A stretch of DNA of 64,000 nt, taken from the NCBI RefSeq assembly GCF_009905375.1, contig NC_133652.1, positions 19,022,850 through 19,086,849 of the forward strand, given 5' to 3'. The first letter of the stretch is position 1. Every line of letters starts with the position of its first letter. The notes under the pieces are model-generated. The model was not told where the DNA came from. It did not search any database and saw nothing but the letters and a program-made list of their open reading frames with translations. A program made the translations under genes and the position numbers. Source of the stretch: Apium graveolens. Lineage: Eukaryota > Streptophyta > Magnoliopsida > Apiales > Apiaceae. This document shows, piece by piece, positions 32,286-45,048 of the stretch.

Positions 32286-34694
32286 GTGCAGGGAAACAGA
32301 AGAAATCTTTGGTACTTGGATAGTGGTTGTTCAAGACACATGACTGGTGATTCTACCCTGCTCACAGAGTTTGAAGAGAGAGCTGGCCCAAGTATCACTT
32401 TTGGAGATGACAGCAAAGGTTATACTGTGGGATATGGCTTGATTTCAAAGGACAATGTCATCATTGAAGAGGTTGCCTTAGTGGATGGTCTCAAACACAA
32501 TCTGTTGAGCATCAACCAGCTTTGTGACAAAGGCAACTCAGTAACCTTCAACAAAGAAACCTGTGTTGTGATTAATAATCAAAACAACAAAGTGGTTCTC
32601 ACTGGTGTGAGAAAAGGAAATGTGTACCTAGATGACTTCAACTCAACTAAAGCAGAATCTGTAACTTGTCTTCTCAGTAAAGCAAGTCAAGATGAAAGTT
32701 GGCTATGGCACAAGAAGCTATCCCATTTGAACATCAAGACTATGAATGAGCTGGTAAAGAAAGAGCTAGTTAGAGGTATTCCTCTGGTGGAGTTTACAAA
32801 GGATGGACTGTGTGATGCCTGCCAAAAAGGGAAGCAGATTGAAGCATCATTCAGGAAGAAACTTGATTCAGCAATTGAAGAGCCTCTACAACTGCTTCAC
32901 ATGGATTTGTTTGGACCAGTCAATATATTGTCAATCTCAAAGAAAAGATTTTGTCTAGTAATTGTAGATGATTTCTCAAAGTTCTCTTGGACCTATTTCC
33001 TAAAGTCCAAAGATGAGGCTAGTGAAATCATCATCAATCACATAAGGCAAGTTAACAATCATTCTGATTTCAAAGTTAGAAGAATCAGGAGTGACAATGG
33101 AACTGAGTTCAAGAACTATGTCATGAGAGCATTTTGTGAGGAAAATGGAATCTTGCATGAGTTTTCAGCAGCATGAACTCCACAACAGAATGGAGTAGTG
33201 GAAAGAAAGAATAGATCACTCATTGAAGCTGCAAGAACAATGCTTGAGGAATCCAAATTGCCAACATATTTCTGGGCTGAAGCTGTAAACACTGCATGAT
33301 ACACTCGGAATATTTCTCTGATCAATCAAGCAAAATGTAAGACTCCCTATCAATTGTTCAAGAACAAGAAGCCAACCCTAAATTTTCTTCATGTCTTTGG
33401 CTGCAAGTGTTATATCCTGAGGAATCAAACTGATCAAAATGGAAAGTTTGATGCTAAAGCAGATGAAGGAATTTTTGTTGGATATGCTGTTGGTAAAGCA
33501 TATAGAGTCTACAATCTTAGAACTAACATTGTTATGGAATCAATACATGTTGTGTTTGATGACAAAAAGATTGAAGGGCTACAAGATGGAGATTATCATG
33601 GGAGCCTCAAATTTGATAATGTGGAGATGGTCAGTGATGACAGTGATGATGAAAGTGATCAAGAGACAATTCCAAAGGATAATGCAGAAAAATCTACCAC
33701 CTATGAAGCTGTTAACTCAACATTCGTCGAAGTACAAAATGCTTCATCCGTCGATAGACAATCTGCATCATCCGTCGAGAGACAATCAGCCTCATCCGTC
33801 GGCACTCAAATTTCACCATCCGTCGGTTTATCACAAGGAGCTGAGAGTCAAAGCAGATCAACTTCAGAAAATCCCTCTTTTTCAAATCATAGATTCACAA
33901 ACTCAAGGGGAGTTTCTGGCAATCAAAACTCAGTCACTCATCAAAACAGCAATGAGGCCTCTTCATCTAGAGCTAATCTACCTCAACAAAGGAAATGGAC
34001 AAAGGATCATCCATTTGAGCTTATCATTGGTGATGCATCTTCTAGAGTTCAAACAAGGAGAGCAACTCAAGAAGAATGTCTATATAGCAGCTTCCTCTCT
34101 AAGGAAGAACCTAAGAAGGTAGAAGAAGCCTTATTGGATCCTAATTGGATTTTAGCTATGCAGGAGGAGCTAAACCAATTTGAAAGAAATAAAGTATGGA
34201 AGCTGGTACCCAAGCCTAAGGGAAAGAAGCCTATTGACACTAAGTGGGTATTCAGAAACAAGATGGATGAAAATGGCATTGTAGTCAGGAACAAAGCTAG
34301 ATTGGTTGCTAAGGGCTACTGTCAACAAGAAGGGATAGATTTTGATGAAACTTTTGCTCCTGTTTCAAGACTTGAAGCCATCAGAATTTTCTTAGCCTAT
34401 GCAACCCATGCCAATTTCAAGGTCTATCAAATGGATGTCAAAAGTGCCTTTGTGAATGGAGATTTGGAGGAAGAAGTATATGTAAATCAACCACCTGGCT
34501 TTGAAGATCCAAATTTTCCAGAATATGTCTATTATCTACTGAAAGCACTTTATGGACTGAAGCAAGCACCTAGAGCCTGGTATGATACTTTATCAAAGTT
34601 CCTTTTGGAAAATCACTTCACAAGAGGTACTGTAGATAAAACTTATTTTTTAGAAATGTTTATGGCTCTAGCATACTTGTTCAAATTTATGTAG
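32286..34694 (+). pseudogene. pol: Pol of B, part 1: protease, integrase, RT N-terminal part
   Basis: WYLDSGCSRHMTGD protease site, HHCC finger (CDACQKGK), integrase core (MDLFGPVN, RSDNGTEFK, GVVERKNRSL), a SVD/SVE linker encoded by TCCGTCGA (33720-33830), then RT through [20 protein letters not shown] and [13 protein letters not shown]. In-frame stops at 33174-33176 and 33297-33299 (TGA). A frame shift near 34645, before YVDD, ends the readable frame. The frame opens only at 32283, just after an in-frame TGA. Confidence 0.88.
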
Positions 34695-35632
34695 ATGATA
34701 TTATTTTTGGCTCTACAGATGAGAAACTTTGTAAAAAGTTTGCCAAACTGATGCAAAGCAAGTATGAAATGAGTATGATGTGAGAACTAACCTATTTTCT
34801 TGGTTTACAAGTTAAGCAAGTTAGTGATGGAATATTCATTAGTCAAACTAAATATATTTTTGATCTTTTAAAGAAGTTTGATCTAATGGATTGCACATCT
34901 GCAAAAACTCCCATGGCCACTGCAACTACGCTTGAATTAAACACTACTGAAAAGTCTGTGGATATTTCAAGTTATAGAGGCATGGTTGGCTCACTTTTGT
35001 ACTTAACAGCTAGTAGGCCAGATATAATGTTTGCTACATGTTTGTGTGCTAGATTTCAGGCTGATCCTAGAGAGTCTCATTTGATAGCTATTAAGAGAAT
35101 TTTCAGATATCTCAAAGGAACACCAAAACTTGGCATTTGGTATCCTAGAGATTCTGGTTTTAATCTAACTGGTTATTCAGATGCAGATTATGCAGGTTGC
35201 AGAATTGATAGAAAAAGCACAACAGGAACCTATCAATTTTTAGGAGACAAGCTTGTGTCCTGGTTCAGTAAAAAGCAAAATTCAGTTTCTACTTCTACAG
35301 CTGAAGCTGAATATATTGCTGCTGGCAGTTGCTGTGCACAGATTTTATGGATGAAAAATCAATTGCTAGACTATGGTTTGTAAGTTGAAAGGATTCCTAT
35401 TTTCTGTGACAACACAAGTGCAATTGCCATCACTGAAAATCCAGTGCAACATTCAAGGACAAAGCACATAGACATCAAGTACCACTTCATAAGGGAACAT
35501 GTAATGAATGGTACTGTAGAGTTACATTTTGTTCCAAATGAGAAGTAACTTGCAGATATCTTTACCAAGCCACTGGATGAATCCACCTTCTCTAGGTTGG
35601 TAAGTGAGTTAGGTATGCTTAATTACTCTTGA
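34645..35632 (+). pseudogene. pol: Pol of B, part 2: RT C-terminal part and RNase H
   Basis: Continues after the shift with [10 protein letters not shown] (YVDD catalytic box), then RNase H ([39 protein letters not shown]). Stops at 34781 (TGA), 35381 (TAA) and 35546 (TAA). Non-functional. Confidence 0.88.
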
Positions 35633-36149
35633 ATCTATCTGAATTATTTTGCAAGTTGATTAGCAACCAGAAATTTAACTGATTTTTAGTCTTGGATGAA
35701 ATTTTGGCTAAGTCAAAATTTGCATCTCGACGGATGACCATTATCCATCGGGTTGAGTCATCCGTTGATATACAAATTGTAAATAAAAGTCATTTACTTT
35801 TCTGGAGTATTTTAAAGCTCGACGGATAACCTCTTATTCTCATCCGTCGAAGTGTCTAAATCTTAACCGTTAATTCCCTGAACATTATCCATCGAGTATA
35901 CGTACGGTTTGTAAGCTTTGCACGACGGATAATGGGTGGAATTTTTACAGTTTTTTTAAACGGCTATTTTAGACAATTTCTATTGGGTAATTTATTTTTC
36001 TTTATTATTTTTATCCGTTGATTTTGAGTAAAGTATAAAAGCTTATTTCATTCTAATCATTGTCTTTTATCATTCTCAAATTCAACTGTGTTACTTCATT
36101 ATCTCTCAAGCAAAAATCCTATTTCTCTTCAAGCTTTTCTTCTATAACA
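35633..36149 (+). promoter_or_regulatory. Pol-ORF2 spacer of B with octamers and TATA box
   Basis: Copies of CGACGGAT/ATCCGTCG and variants between about 35720 and 36020, including TCGACGGAT-n14-ATCCGTCGA, then TATAAAA at 36034-36040, 116 bases before the ORF2 ATG. Same layout as A but with the B-type octamer. Confidence 0.55.
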
Positions 36150-39100
36150 ATGGCACCCATAGTAAAGATCATGTCACAGACTGGGTTCATCTATGAGAAG
36201 AACAACTTCACCGCTTTGGTCAATAAGGGGATTCAGCAATCTGAAGACTATCATAAGATGATGGACTTCGTGAAGAATTGTAAGTTGAATTTCGCCATGC
36301 TGGAATCACCCACAATTTATTGTGAAGTTGTTGAGGAGATGTGGACAACAACAATCTACAACTCTACTGACAAAACCATCACTCTGACCATGAAAGGTAA
36401 TGATTTCTGTATCAATAGTGATGTAATAAAAGCATGTTTCAAAATTCCTGATGACAATGCAACTGCATCACACACTGACACTGATATTGTCAATATGCTC
36501 AATTCTATTCATTATGCACTTCTTACTGCAAAACTAAGTGATATTAGAAGACTAGGTCTTAGGAAGGAATGGAGTTACTTGTGTGATGTAGTAACTAAAG
36601 TCTTTTTTGGAAAAATCAGTAATTTTGATTCTGTGAACATTTCCATGCTTAACATGCTATACATGCTGGTTACAGACAAATATTACAATTTCAGTGACAT
36701 TGTTGTACATGAGTTAGGTTTTAAACTAGGTGACTTAGCCAAAAGAGGAAAGAATATTTACTATGCTAGATTTTTTATGCTGTTGGCTAACCATCTTTGT
36801 CAAGAGATTGCACTTGAGAACCCAAACAACAAATTAGCTTGTTGGGTTCAAGAGAGAAGAATCATTACAGACTTGAACAGAGCCAACCATCACAAGGATG
36901 TGCCAATGTTCTATTTTCCTGTAATGCTGACACCTCAGGTAAGTGAGGTAAGTTCATCCATACCCTCAACTATTCCAATCTCTTCTATTTCTTTGACTTC
37001 AGGCTCAACTATGACAACTGTGTCAATGACCAAACAGTTGCCTACCAAAGCTGCCAAAACAACTGCAATTTCTAAATCCAAATCAAAGAAAACCCCCTCT
37101 GGTATCTCTCAAAAGGTACCAGTTGTAAAATCTACCAAAGCCAAAGAGGGGAGTGTGAAGAAGAGTAAGACAGGTGAGGGAAGGGGTGAATATCAAAGAA
37201 ACCCCAAGGATAAGGTTGGAGAGTTGAGTGAATCCCTGCCTAGCCACACTGCAGTTTCCCAACAAACTGCAGTGCTTAAAAAGGACAAAAGCTCACTTCT
37301 AGCTGCATCCTCCCAAAAGGATGTGGCTATTGAACAAAGCTCTCATCCAAGAGCAAAGGCCAAGAGGGTTAGGGACACAAGCTCACCCCAAGCTTACACT
37401 AGAAAGAAGAAATCCAAAACAATTGGGGATGCACAGGGCACACACTTAGTGCAAACTGGTGCTAAAGACACAGTCTCTGCACCTTCTCAAATTCAGATTG
37501 ATGTGGCTCCAATAAATGTGGAGTCACAGCCAAAATCTCTCATAATAGAAGCCACAGAAACACAACACTCACCAACTAACTCACTGGAAGTGGACATGAT
37601 AAACACTTCAATTCCTGATTCCCCTTCTTTAACCTTGTTGGGGAAGCCAAAATCTAGTGCAAGTGAGCATCATCTTTTAGATGATTTGTTAGCTCACTTG
37701 CCAATTCTTTCAGATTCTATTGTGACATCTGTGCCTCAAATAACTTCAATCATCACAGAGTCAACAATAGTTTCTCTTCCCACCTCATTCATTTCTACTC
37801 TCTCGATGGATACTGCTCATCCGTCGAGCAGTGATTGTATCCCAACGGATAAGCTTAACAGCAGTTATCCGTCGGATAGCTTTACCACTCACCCGACGGA
37901 TATCACTTATCCGTCGAGTGTCTCTGCACAACTTCAAACTTCATTTATTTCAAATGCAGAAGATTTGGTGGTAATACAATCACTCTTAGGACTGAGAGAG
38001 GAGAGTGCATTGAGTGAGAGGCTGGGTTTCTCCCAGGCAAAAGGAGAGGAAAAGAGTGAATCTCAGCAATCCATTCATTCAGGATTGGAAAAAGTGAGTG
38101 AGAGGAGTCCCACCTTAGTAGGTGAAGGTGAGGGTGTGAGGGTGGGTAGCCAGGGTGATACCCTGATGCAACAAAAGAGAGAATATGAGAGAAAGTAAAA
38201 GGTACTAGTGAAATAAGGATGGAACCAGCCATTGCTAGTGAGTCAATGATTGTGGATGATGCTGAAAAGGAAAGACAATTTCAGCAACATTACAAAGCTG
38301 TAATTGATAACATTTCCTTGGATGCTGACACTTTTACTCACCTTGTTTCAGCCTATCAACTGTTGGCTGCTCAGGGCAATGTGGAGGCAGAGCAGACTTT
38401 GAATTTAGTGCACACCACAGAATCTCTTCAAAGAGATAAAGCTGCTGTGAATAAAATGCCTTCTCAAGCTGGAGAGCCATCTGAAGAATTTGGAGGAAAT
38501 TCTGATGATGATGACTCTTGTTCTTTTCATGGAAGCTTGAACTTAGAGGGAGCTAAAGGCCCAAGTTCTGCTTTAAATTTACCTGAATGGGCATGGGCAA
38601 AGGAATCTACACCAGGACAATTTGAGGTGTCTTTGGTCCAACAAGTAATAGCCATTCAACAGGCCATTCAGGAAACTTCAGATGCTGGTACCAAGGTTGT
38701 TCTTCAAGCTCACCTAGACTCTTTACATTTAATGAAGATCCAACACTTAAGACAGAATCTCAATGTGGATGATTTGAAAAGAGATATAGCTGACTTGAAG
38801 AAATCTAACTCTGAGAAGCTGGATTCAGTAATGTCATATGGTACCATGCAAGATCTATTACTAAGATTAAAGAGAGAATCATATTCTGAAAAGAAGATAG
38901 CCAAGCTGGACAATATAATTCAAATTATTGAGAATTCAGTGGCTCTACTTCTTCAAAATCAACAAACTCAGATAAATCTTCTTATGCAACTGGCTAAAGC
39001 ACAAGGCCTAACTCCTCCAATTGATGATAACAAAAAGGGGGAGAGAGAATCAAGTAAGGGAGAGAAAGGACCAACTGAGGGGGAGCAACTTCAAGTTCAA

Positions 39101-40723
39101 ATCAGCAAAGTAATTGTACCCTTTCCCTCAATTACTATCTCCAAGCCACTAGTTGTAGATGGTATAGATCTCATAAATGCAGCAGCAGAAAATTTAAAAG
39201 ATGCTGATAAAGGAAAGTTGACTCTGATCAACTGGAACAAGATTGATGAGGAAATACAGAAAAAGTTTTAATTAGTCAAGGAACCAGATCAGTCAGCCAT
39301 CCATCACTCTCATGTCAAGCCAATCAGTGTGAATGAGATTAACATGAACTATCTGGACAAAGGACAATCTTCCAGCATCAAGACTACAAAGGCTGAGATA
39401 ATTCTTAAACCTAGGGAAAACTATCCAAAGTCATCTTTGAAGAACCCTATGGATGCTATGTATGAGACACCCAAGCCTGATGAAAAGAAGCTTCTGTCAA
39501 GATCTATTCTCCTCTACAAAGATCCAGCTAATTCAGTCTCAAGAAAGAGAATTGCAAAGATATTCAGAAATGGGAAGGAAATTTGTGTGATAGCTGGACA
39601 TCCACAATTTGCTCATGCAAAGGAAGAAGAAAAAGCCATATTAAAGCAAGAAAAGAGGCAAGCTGCTCTAGATACAAAGAAGTCTAAACAAAAGAAAGAA
39701 CAGTTTGCTATCTTGGCTAAACTACAGGCTGTGAATTCTTCTCAACAAATTCCCTCTCAACCATCTCAAGCTACTGAATCAGAGAAGAAGATTGAAGAAC
39801 AGAAGAAATCCCCAAGAAAGAAAAGACTGGCTAAAAGAACAAAAAGAAAGTTGGATGTTGTTGACAAGGAATTGGAAGATCAATTTCCAAAGGAATCCAC
39901 TCAAGCTGAAACTCAAGCATCAAAGCCCTCTGTGGTATTTGAAGACATAAGGGTGGTGGACCCCTACAGGAACATACATGGAGAGCCTATTGTGCCAAAG
40001 GATGAGCCAATAGAGTGGGATAAATTACCAATTCCTGACTTCAACTTGCCAATTCTTACAAAGCCAAGAAGGACAAAATCAAGGGCAGTCAAGAAAGTGA
40101 AGCTGTCACCTCTCCAATCCAAGTCAATAGTCAAAGCTCAACCCAAGATCAATAGGAGAGACTACTTGTATTTGTGTGACATCAGAGAATTCTCAGACCT
40201 AAACCTTTATCTGGAAGATCTAGATGAGGTAAGGGCAATTGATGCATACAGAAACCTACCTGAAAGGTCGGTGTTCAAGTACAAAGGAGGAAAGGAGAAT
40301 TAGTGGCCTCTTCACAGGATACTTCAAGAAAGCCAAGCTGTGTTGATCAAAGTCTATTCATCCTTCAAGAAAAAATTTGGGTTCAATGCAACTGCAAGAA
40401 GATTAGTATTGAAGAAGATTGAAAAGCTAAGGAGTGTTAGAGCCAAAGATGCACTTCCCAAGACTCTTATCATCCCATACACAGGGAGAAGAGTGCATCT
40501 AAGGCCCTACTGGCTGATGGAGTTCATGGATGACAAGGGTGTGAGAAGATTCTTCAGATTAGAAGACCAATTGAGTATCTCTAGCAATGAGACTCTCTTG
40601 GAGATGCAAGAAATGTTAGATCTCTCAAATTCTGATGAATTAGAATTCCACAGACAGCTCCAGAATCAAATTGAAGAAAACAACAGAAAGCTTGGAAGAA
40701 GATCCAGACCTTCAAGAAACTAG
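36150..40723 (+). pseudogene. ORF2 of B: large post-pol accessory gene, broken
   Basis: Starts ATGGCACCC; an open stretch upstream (from 36060) is leader, since A and C start at the same motif. Same domains as ORF2 of A: N-terminal domain (KMMDFVKNCKLNFAML, LRKEWSYL, KISNFDSV, YYARFFMLLANH), Ser/Thr-rich linker with octamers (about 37800-37920), DAEKERQFQQHYKAV block, coiled coil, KKGE tract (39032), GKEICVIAGHPQF block and C-terminal domain (YLCDIRE ... WLMEFMDDKGVRRFFRLEDQL). Breaks: frame shift between 38195 and 38219, TAA at 39269 and TAG at 40301. About 1525 codons in all. Confidence 0.8.
39032..39049 (+). promoter_or_regulatory. Internal polypurine tract in ORF2 of B
   Basis: AAAAAGGGGGAGAGAGAA, 18 purines in a row, about 1.87 kb upstream of the 3' LTR, at the same coding place as in A and C. 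Confidence 0.5.
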
Positions 40724-40730
40724 AAAAATC

Positions 40731-40749
40731 TGCTCAGGCTAGAGGAGCA
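40731..40749 (+). ncRNA. Conserved hairpin after ORF2 stop (B)
   Basis: Identical to the A copy: TGCTC stem, 9-nt loop, GAGCA. Eight bases after the ORF2 stop and about 150 before the polypurine tract. Confidence 0.6.
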
Positions 40750-40869
40750 TCTTGAACTGACTGTGAGCCAAACCTTGTTCCTTTTGTTTAAATTGAAGCA
40801 CTTTCAGTTTTATCTACTTATCTTTAAAGATAGATGTTAAGGATGTTTTATGATCATCAAGTGTCTCTT

Positions 40870-40911
40870 AATTTATGGCTACAATTCCAGTAGACATAAA
40901 TTGGGGGAGAT
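40870..40911 (+). promoter_or_regulatory. Polypurine tract of B with abutting stem-loop
   Basis: AATTTATGGCTA (40870-40881) pairs with TAGACATAAATT (40891-40902), 11 of 12 pairs, 9-nt loop. GGGGGAGA follows at once, then T and the LTR at 40912. Confidence 0.75.
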
Positions 40912-41917
40912 TATTGTGAATATGTTGTGTACTTGATGATCACCTTAACAAAATGTCTAAGTAGATTTTACTTAGTGAAATAATGTAGCACTCGACGGAT
41001 AAGGTTTTTAGTCCCGACGGATAAATCATTTTAGTCCCGACGGATGATTAACTTATTATCCATCGAGTGAGTAGCTTATGTAATGATAAGTTTGTAGCAC
41101 AGTGTTGTATGCACCTTTGTATAGAATCTGTAGTAGCATATAAGTCATGTTGACTTTAACTAGATATGTAGAATAGGTTGATTAACTGTACATAAGCAAT
41201 GTCTTGTAATTCTGTATAAGTGAAGTGAAGTCAAGTGCCAAAATGGCTACCAACGGATGATTAACAAATCTTCGACGGATGATTAAATGACTATCAACGG
41301 ATGTTTAACATAGCAGTCGACGGATGATCTAAAAGTCGACGGATGATAATATCAAGATTCAAACATCAGTTGAACAGTGAAAGCTGACACACAGTCGCCG
41401 AGTTGTTGGATACAAACACACTGTGGAAGCCCTTTTACTGGGTAATAGAGGACGAAAAGCAGCAAAGTTCAAGACTGTTAGATTTAATATTTGTTCAGTC
41501 CTTTTGACTTTGTAATCTTGGTGATATATAAATCAAGAGAGTAGCAAATAAAAAATATATAGAAGTGTGAGAGCTAAGAAACATATACAGAGAAATCTTT
41601 GTAAGCACTATCTTTAGCATTTCCTGTATTCTTAGCAGTTCTATTTTGTAAGCAGCTGTGAACATTTTTGTACACAGGATCCTCTCGATATATTATATAT
41701 ATCTCTGGTGGAATTGTTTAAATCCACCAGAAAGTTTTTAAAGACTCTTGTTTTTAATTACTTATGTTTTAATTCATTCAAGTTTACATTCCGTATTGTG
41801 CTAATTAAAACATATATAGTTATTTTCGAGTTGAACATTTTTATTCATAGAAAAAGGTTCAAGAATTCCACTCAGCCCCCCTTCTGTAATTCTTGCTATA
41901 TTGTTAAGGGACTAACA
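40912..41917 (+). repeat. 3' LTR of element B
   Basis: Starts TATTGTGAATAT (the 5' LTR has TGTTGTGAATAT; G to A in the terminal dinucleotide), ends GGGACTAACA, 1006 bp. By hand count six CGACGGAT, two CAACGGAT and one ATCCATCG. Confidence 0.92.
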
Positions 41918-44900
41918 GTTATGGAAATTCTAAGATCGTATTAGTATTTCATAAAGTAAATAGGTGTATGTAAAGATCGTCAGAATCCAAATTCGAACAC
42001 TTTGATTTTTCCCGAAAATCCACCAGATACCGAAAGAATTGAATATAAGGTAACATGATTAAAGGGATTTTAATTCAAAGATTTTAAGGAAGGATCATTA
42101 AAGGACTATAAAATATGAAGAGAGAGTTATGGAAGCCCAAGTAATAAGATCTCGGATATGATCCCTCAAACGATCACCGAGAACGAGAGTGAAGCGAACC
42201 GTAAAACAAATAAGCGACCAAGGATCAAGCTTATACAAGTAACCAAAGGATTAACCAAATAATTAAGCACTAATCAAAGAGATTAGAGGAGGATTCCATC
42301 ATCAAACCATAAGGGAAGGACATGTGGCAAAGGAATGATGCAAGCAATGACATGTGCGAGTGATGTCATCACTTTATCAAGATATTTGTTCAAAAATCTC
42401 CTCCACCAAGCATTTCTTTCTCATTTCCCAAGGAAAACCAAGAAAGGAAAAGCTATCCCCCATTTCTTTCTTCTTCCATTCGGCCTTTTCAAGAAATAAA
42501 GAAATAGATTTTCAAAACTCAAGTTCTAGGCCATGGAAAATTACAAGGTTTATTTCCTTGGATCCTATATTTATAACTTAGTAATACCATGAGTTTAAGA
42601 TCAAGATTCCATGGTTTGCTTAGCTAATCCACTCATCAAAGATGATGATGAATATTAGTGAATAGTAACTTACTTTGATTTTCTTGACTTTTATGAAAGC
42701 TTAAGGTTGATTAAGCATAGATCAAGGTTCCTAGAGGCTTGTTAGTGCCTCCCCACTCTCCAAGGAAGGTATAAACTCTTGAACCCTTAGTTTTAAGTTT
42801 GTTTTGTTTGGATGATAATGGTTCTTAGATGAATGGGTTTAGTTTGATGTTGATAGATATTGGATTGTTGTTGAATTGGTGATGATTTGGTGTAGTTTAA
42901 ACATTGGAAATCGTTAGGTTATAGCCGTCGTAATGCCCGATTTTCTATAAAATGTTTTGTGATTAACTGTTGGACCCCAAAATCCAATGCTATGAACTAA
43001 CCACTTCCATGCTTAGATAGGTTATGTTTCAAGCTTCGTTTTGATATGTCGTTCGCTTAGATCCGATTTACGGTTTAGGAGAAACGACCGTTTTAAGTAA
43101 CGGCATTTTGCGAACGAACCATTACCCCTCGCCTTATTTTGAAACCTTAGTTAAGGTCTTTAAATGACTAATTAGAGTATGAAATAATTATGTAAAGTGT
43201 ATTAGGCAGTTGGTAGAGTACTCGCGAAAGAATCTCCTTAAAATTCTTAATGGTTAATTTATTAAAAATGGTGGAGCCGAGGGTACTCGAATGACTTATG
43301 TAATTCATTAAGCGTAGAAGTGACCATAAGCGACGTTAGGGTTCAATTGGTTAAAGTCTAGTTTCTTAAGAGACCGGGGTTTAATTCCGACTTATGTTGT
43401 TGTTCATAGGTTATCGGACCCACTCTAAGCTTAAGTCTATCCGGGAACACTCAGGCAAGTTTTCTACCCGTTATACTATTGTTGTGATGTATATATGTAT
43501 ATGCATTATCTTATGATAATTGCATGATTATTATTAGCAAAGTTTTGCGATATATTGGAGCATGTGATATGATATTTATATGCATGCCTGTTTCGTAATC
43601 TTGATATCTAATTGTTGATTCAAATGCTTATAAGTTGCATAATACCTATGCTAGAGATAAGCAGTAGTTGCGTATACCCTTAGTATAGGGGACCCAAAGG
43701 TGAACATTTTCTAAACCGGGAGTTGATGGTCCCGAGTATAATATATATATATATAGTTTGCAAAACTATTAATCGAATAAGGTTTATTCGATAACATTAT
43801 TCTATTTAATGAATATTATTTTGAATATTCATTCGAGGACTTATGACTCCGCTTATTTTATTTAATACATATTATTTTGAATATTCATTCAAGGACTTAT
43901 GACTCCGCTTATTTATTAAATAATATTCTTTATTTTATTAAAGAATAATATTTTGATAATCAAACTTATTTTCGATTATTCAAATAAAGATCGTACTTTC
44001 GTATAAGTATATCTTTGGTTATTTATTATTCATTTCAAGTATGAGTTTTAAAACTTCTAATTCAATTATCCTTATGGGAATATTATTTAAATAATAATAT
44101 TTAGATATTTTCTAATATATTGGGACTGATTTATTTTATTAAATCAGCATTACTCTAAACATTCTTTAAAATGTTTTCGAGTCTTCAAAATGATTTTAAA
44201 AGTTAGAGCGGATCCCAAAACTCATTTTTAGATTTAAGATCTTCCTTTCGTAGGGGATTTAAATACTTGCTCAAAACCCGAGGGATCCGGCTCTGTGGTG
44301 TATTTTATATTTGCAACGAGGTTGCTGTTTTGAGAGTCTTTGATTACTTACCCAACACTCAGGAAGTAAAATTCTTGGAACAAGTTAATCCATTAACAGG
44401 CATCGCCTGGGAAATATCGGTGAGTTTTCCTTTCCAACTAGATACAGCTTCTTGGTGGAGCCGTATCAACAAGTTTCTACTTGGGAAAAGGGGAAACGAG
44501 CTTTACGTTTCAGAGTCATGGATTTCATCTGAACTAGGAGTGGCGTAAGTGGTCGAGTGGAGCCGGCCCAGCCTTTTTTATTGGCCCAAATGGCCCGGAA
44601 GTTCTGCTAAGACGGTCCATTCCTTAGGAGTCCAACATTCGGTTGACAAGTAAATCCGACTGTTCTCCTCTACATGTAGAAAATGGTGGGGTTGCACTAC
44701 TGCGACTGATCATCGCGAGTGGTCTTCCTGGCGCGGCAAACTCCCGTAATGAGTTCATCATCCAGTTGGATATTTCTGCAACACTACCCAGATTACTTCG
44801 AAAAAAAGGCTACAGTTGGGCGATTGTTGAGTGTTGGCAGGGTCGAGTTTTCAAAATGATGTTTTCATCAAATGAAGTATCTCGTAACTTTATTTCATTT

Positions 44901-45048
44901 TGATGATATTTCAAAGATTAATTCTATATAAGTTTTGTCTTGTAGCTTCATCTATGGGATGAACTATTTATACCTTGAACGGTGGTAGTTCGAGTAGTAT
45001 TCGGAAAATGATATAAGTATATTGGAGTATCTTGTAACTTCATCTTTT
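41918..45048 (+). repeat. Gypsy LTR E, second part (duplication unit 1)
   Basis: Resumes LTR E after element B. Shares many blocks with the 4680-8804 LTR but stops near its 'CTTCATCTTTT' (LTR position about 8040), lacking the last 0.75 kb. No gene seen except two short ORFs in the insert described at 44370. An (AT)n run lies at about 43739-43754. It ends at 45048, where the copia tip D begins again. Confidence 0.85.
44370..44875 (+). other. Non-LTR-like insert within LTR E with two short ORFs
   Basis: After GAAGTAA the LTR E copies leave the 4680-8804 LTR and rejoin it near AAGTATCTCGTAAC. The segment is about 500 bp against 345 in the other LTR. ORFs 44267-44548 (93 codons) and 44643-44903 (86 codons) cover it, one reading NPLTGIAWEISVSFPFQLD. 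I do not recognise them. The second duplication copy keeps both frames (47673-47891 and 47986-48246). It may be a captured fragment or simply a faster-changing part of the LTR. Confidence 0.4.

Larger units (their letters stand above)
28804..41917 (+). mobile_element. Full-length Sirevirus-like Ty1/copia element B (13.1 kb)
   Basis: Two 1006-bp LTRs, PBS, gag, pol and ORF2 in the same order as A. Inserted in LTR E. Flanks are ATTAT (28799-28803) and GTTAT (41918-41922), a 5-bp TSD with one mutation; the empty site GTTAT survives in the duplicate near 45252. Genes carry many stops and shifts, so the element is now dead. Octamers are mostly CGACGGAT, with a minority CAACGGAT in the LTR. Confidence 0.92.

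Noticed and set aside
36060..36149. Longer N-terminus for ORF2 of B
   Set aside because: The upstream 30 codons have no counterpart in A or C, and all three start at the ATGGC(A/G)CC motif. The extra stretch lies in the leader after the TATA box.
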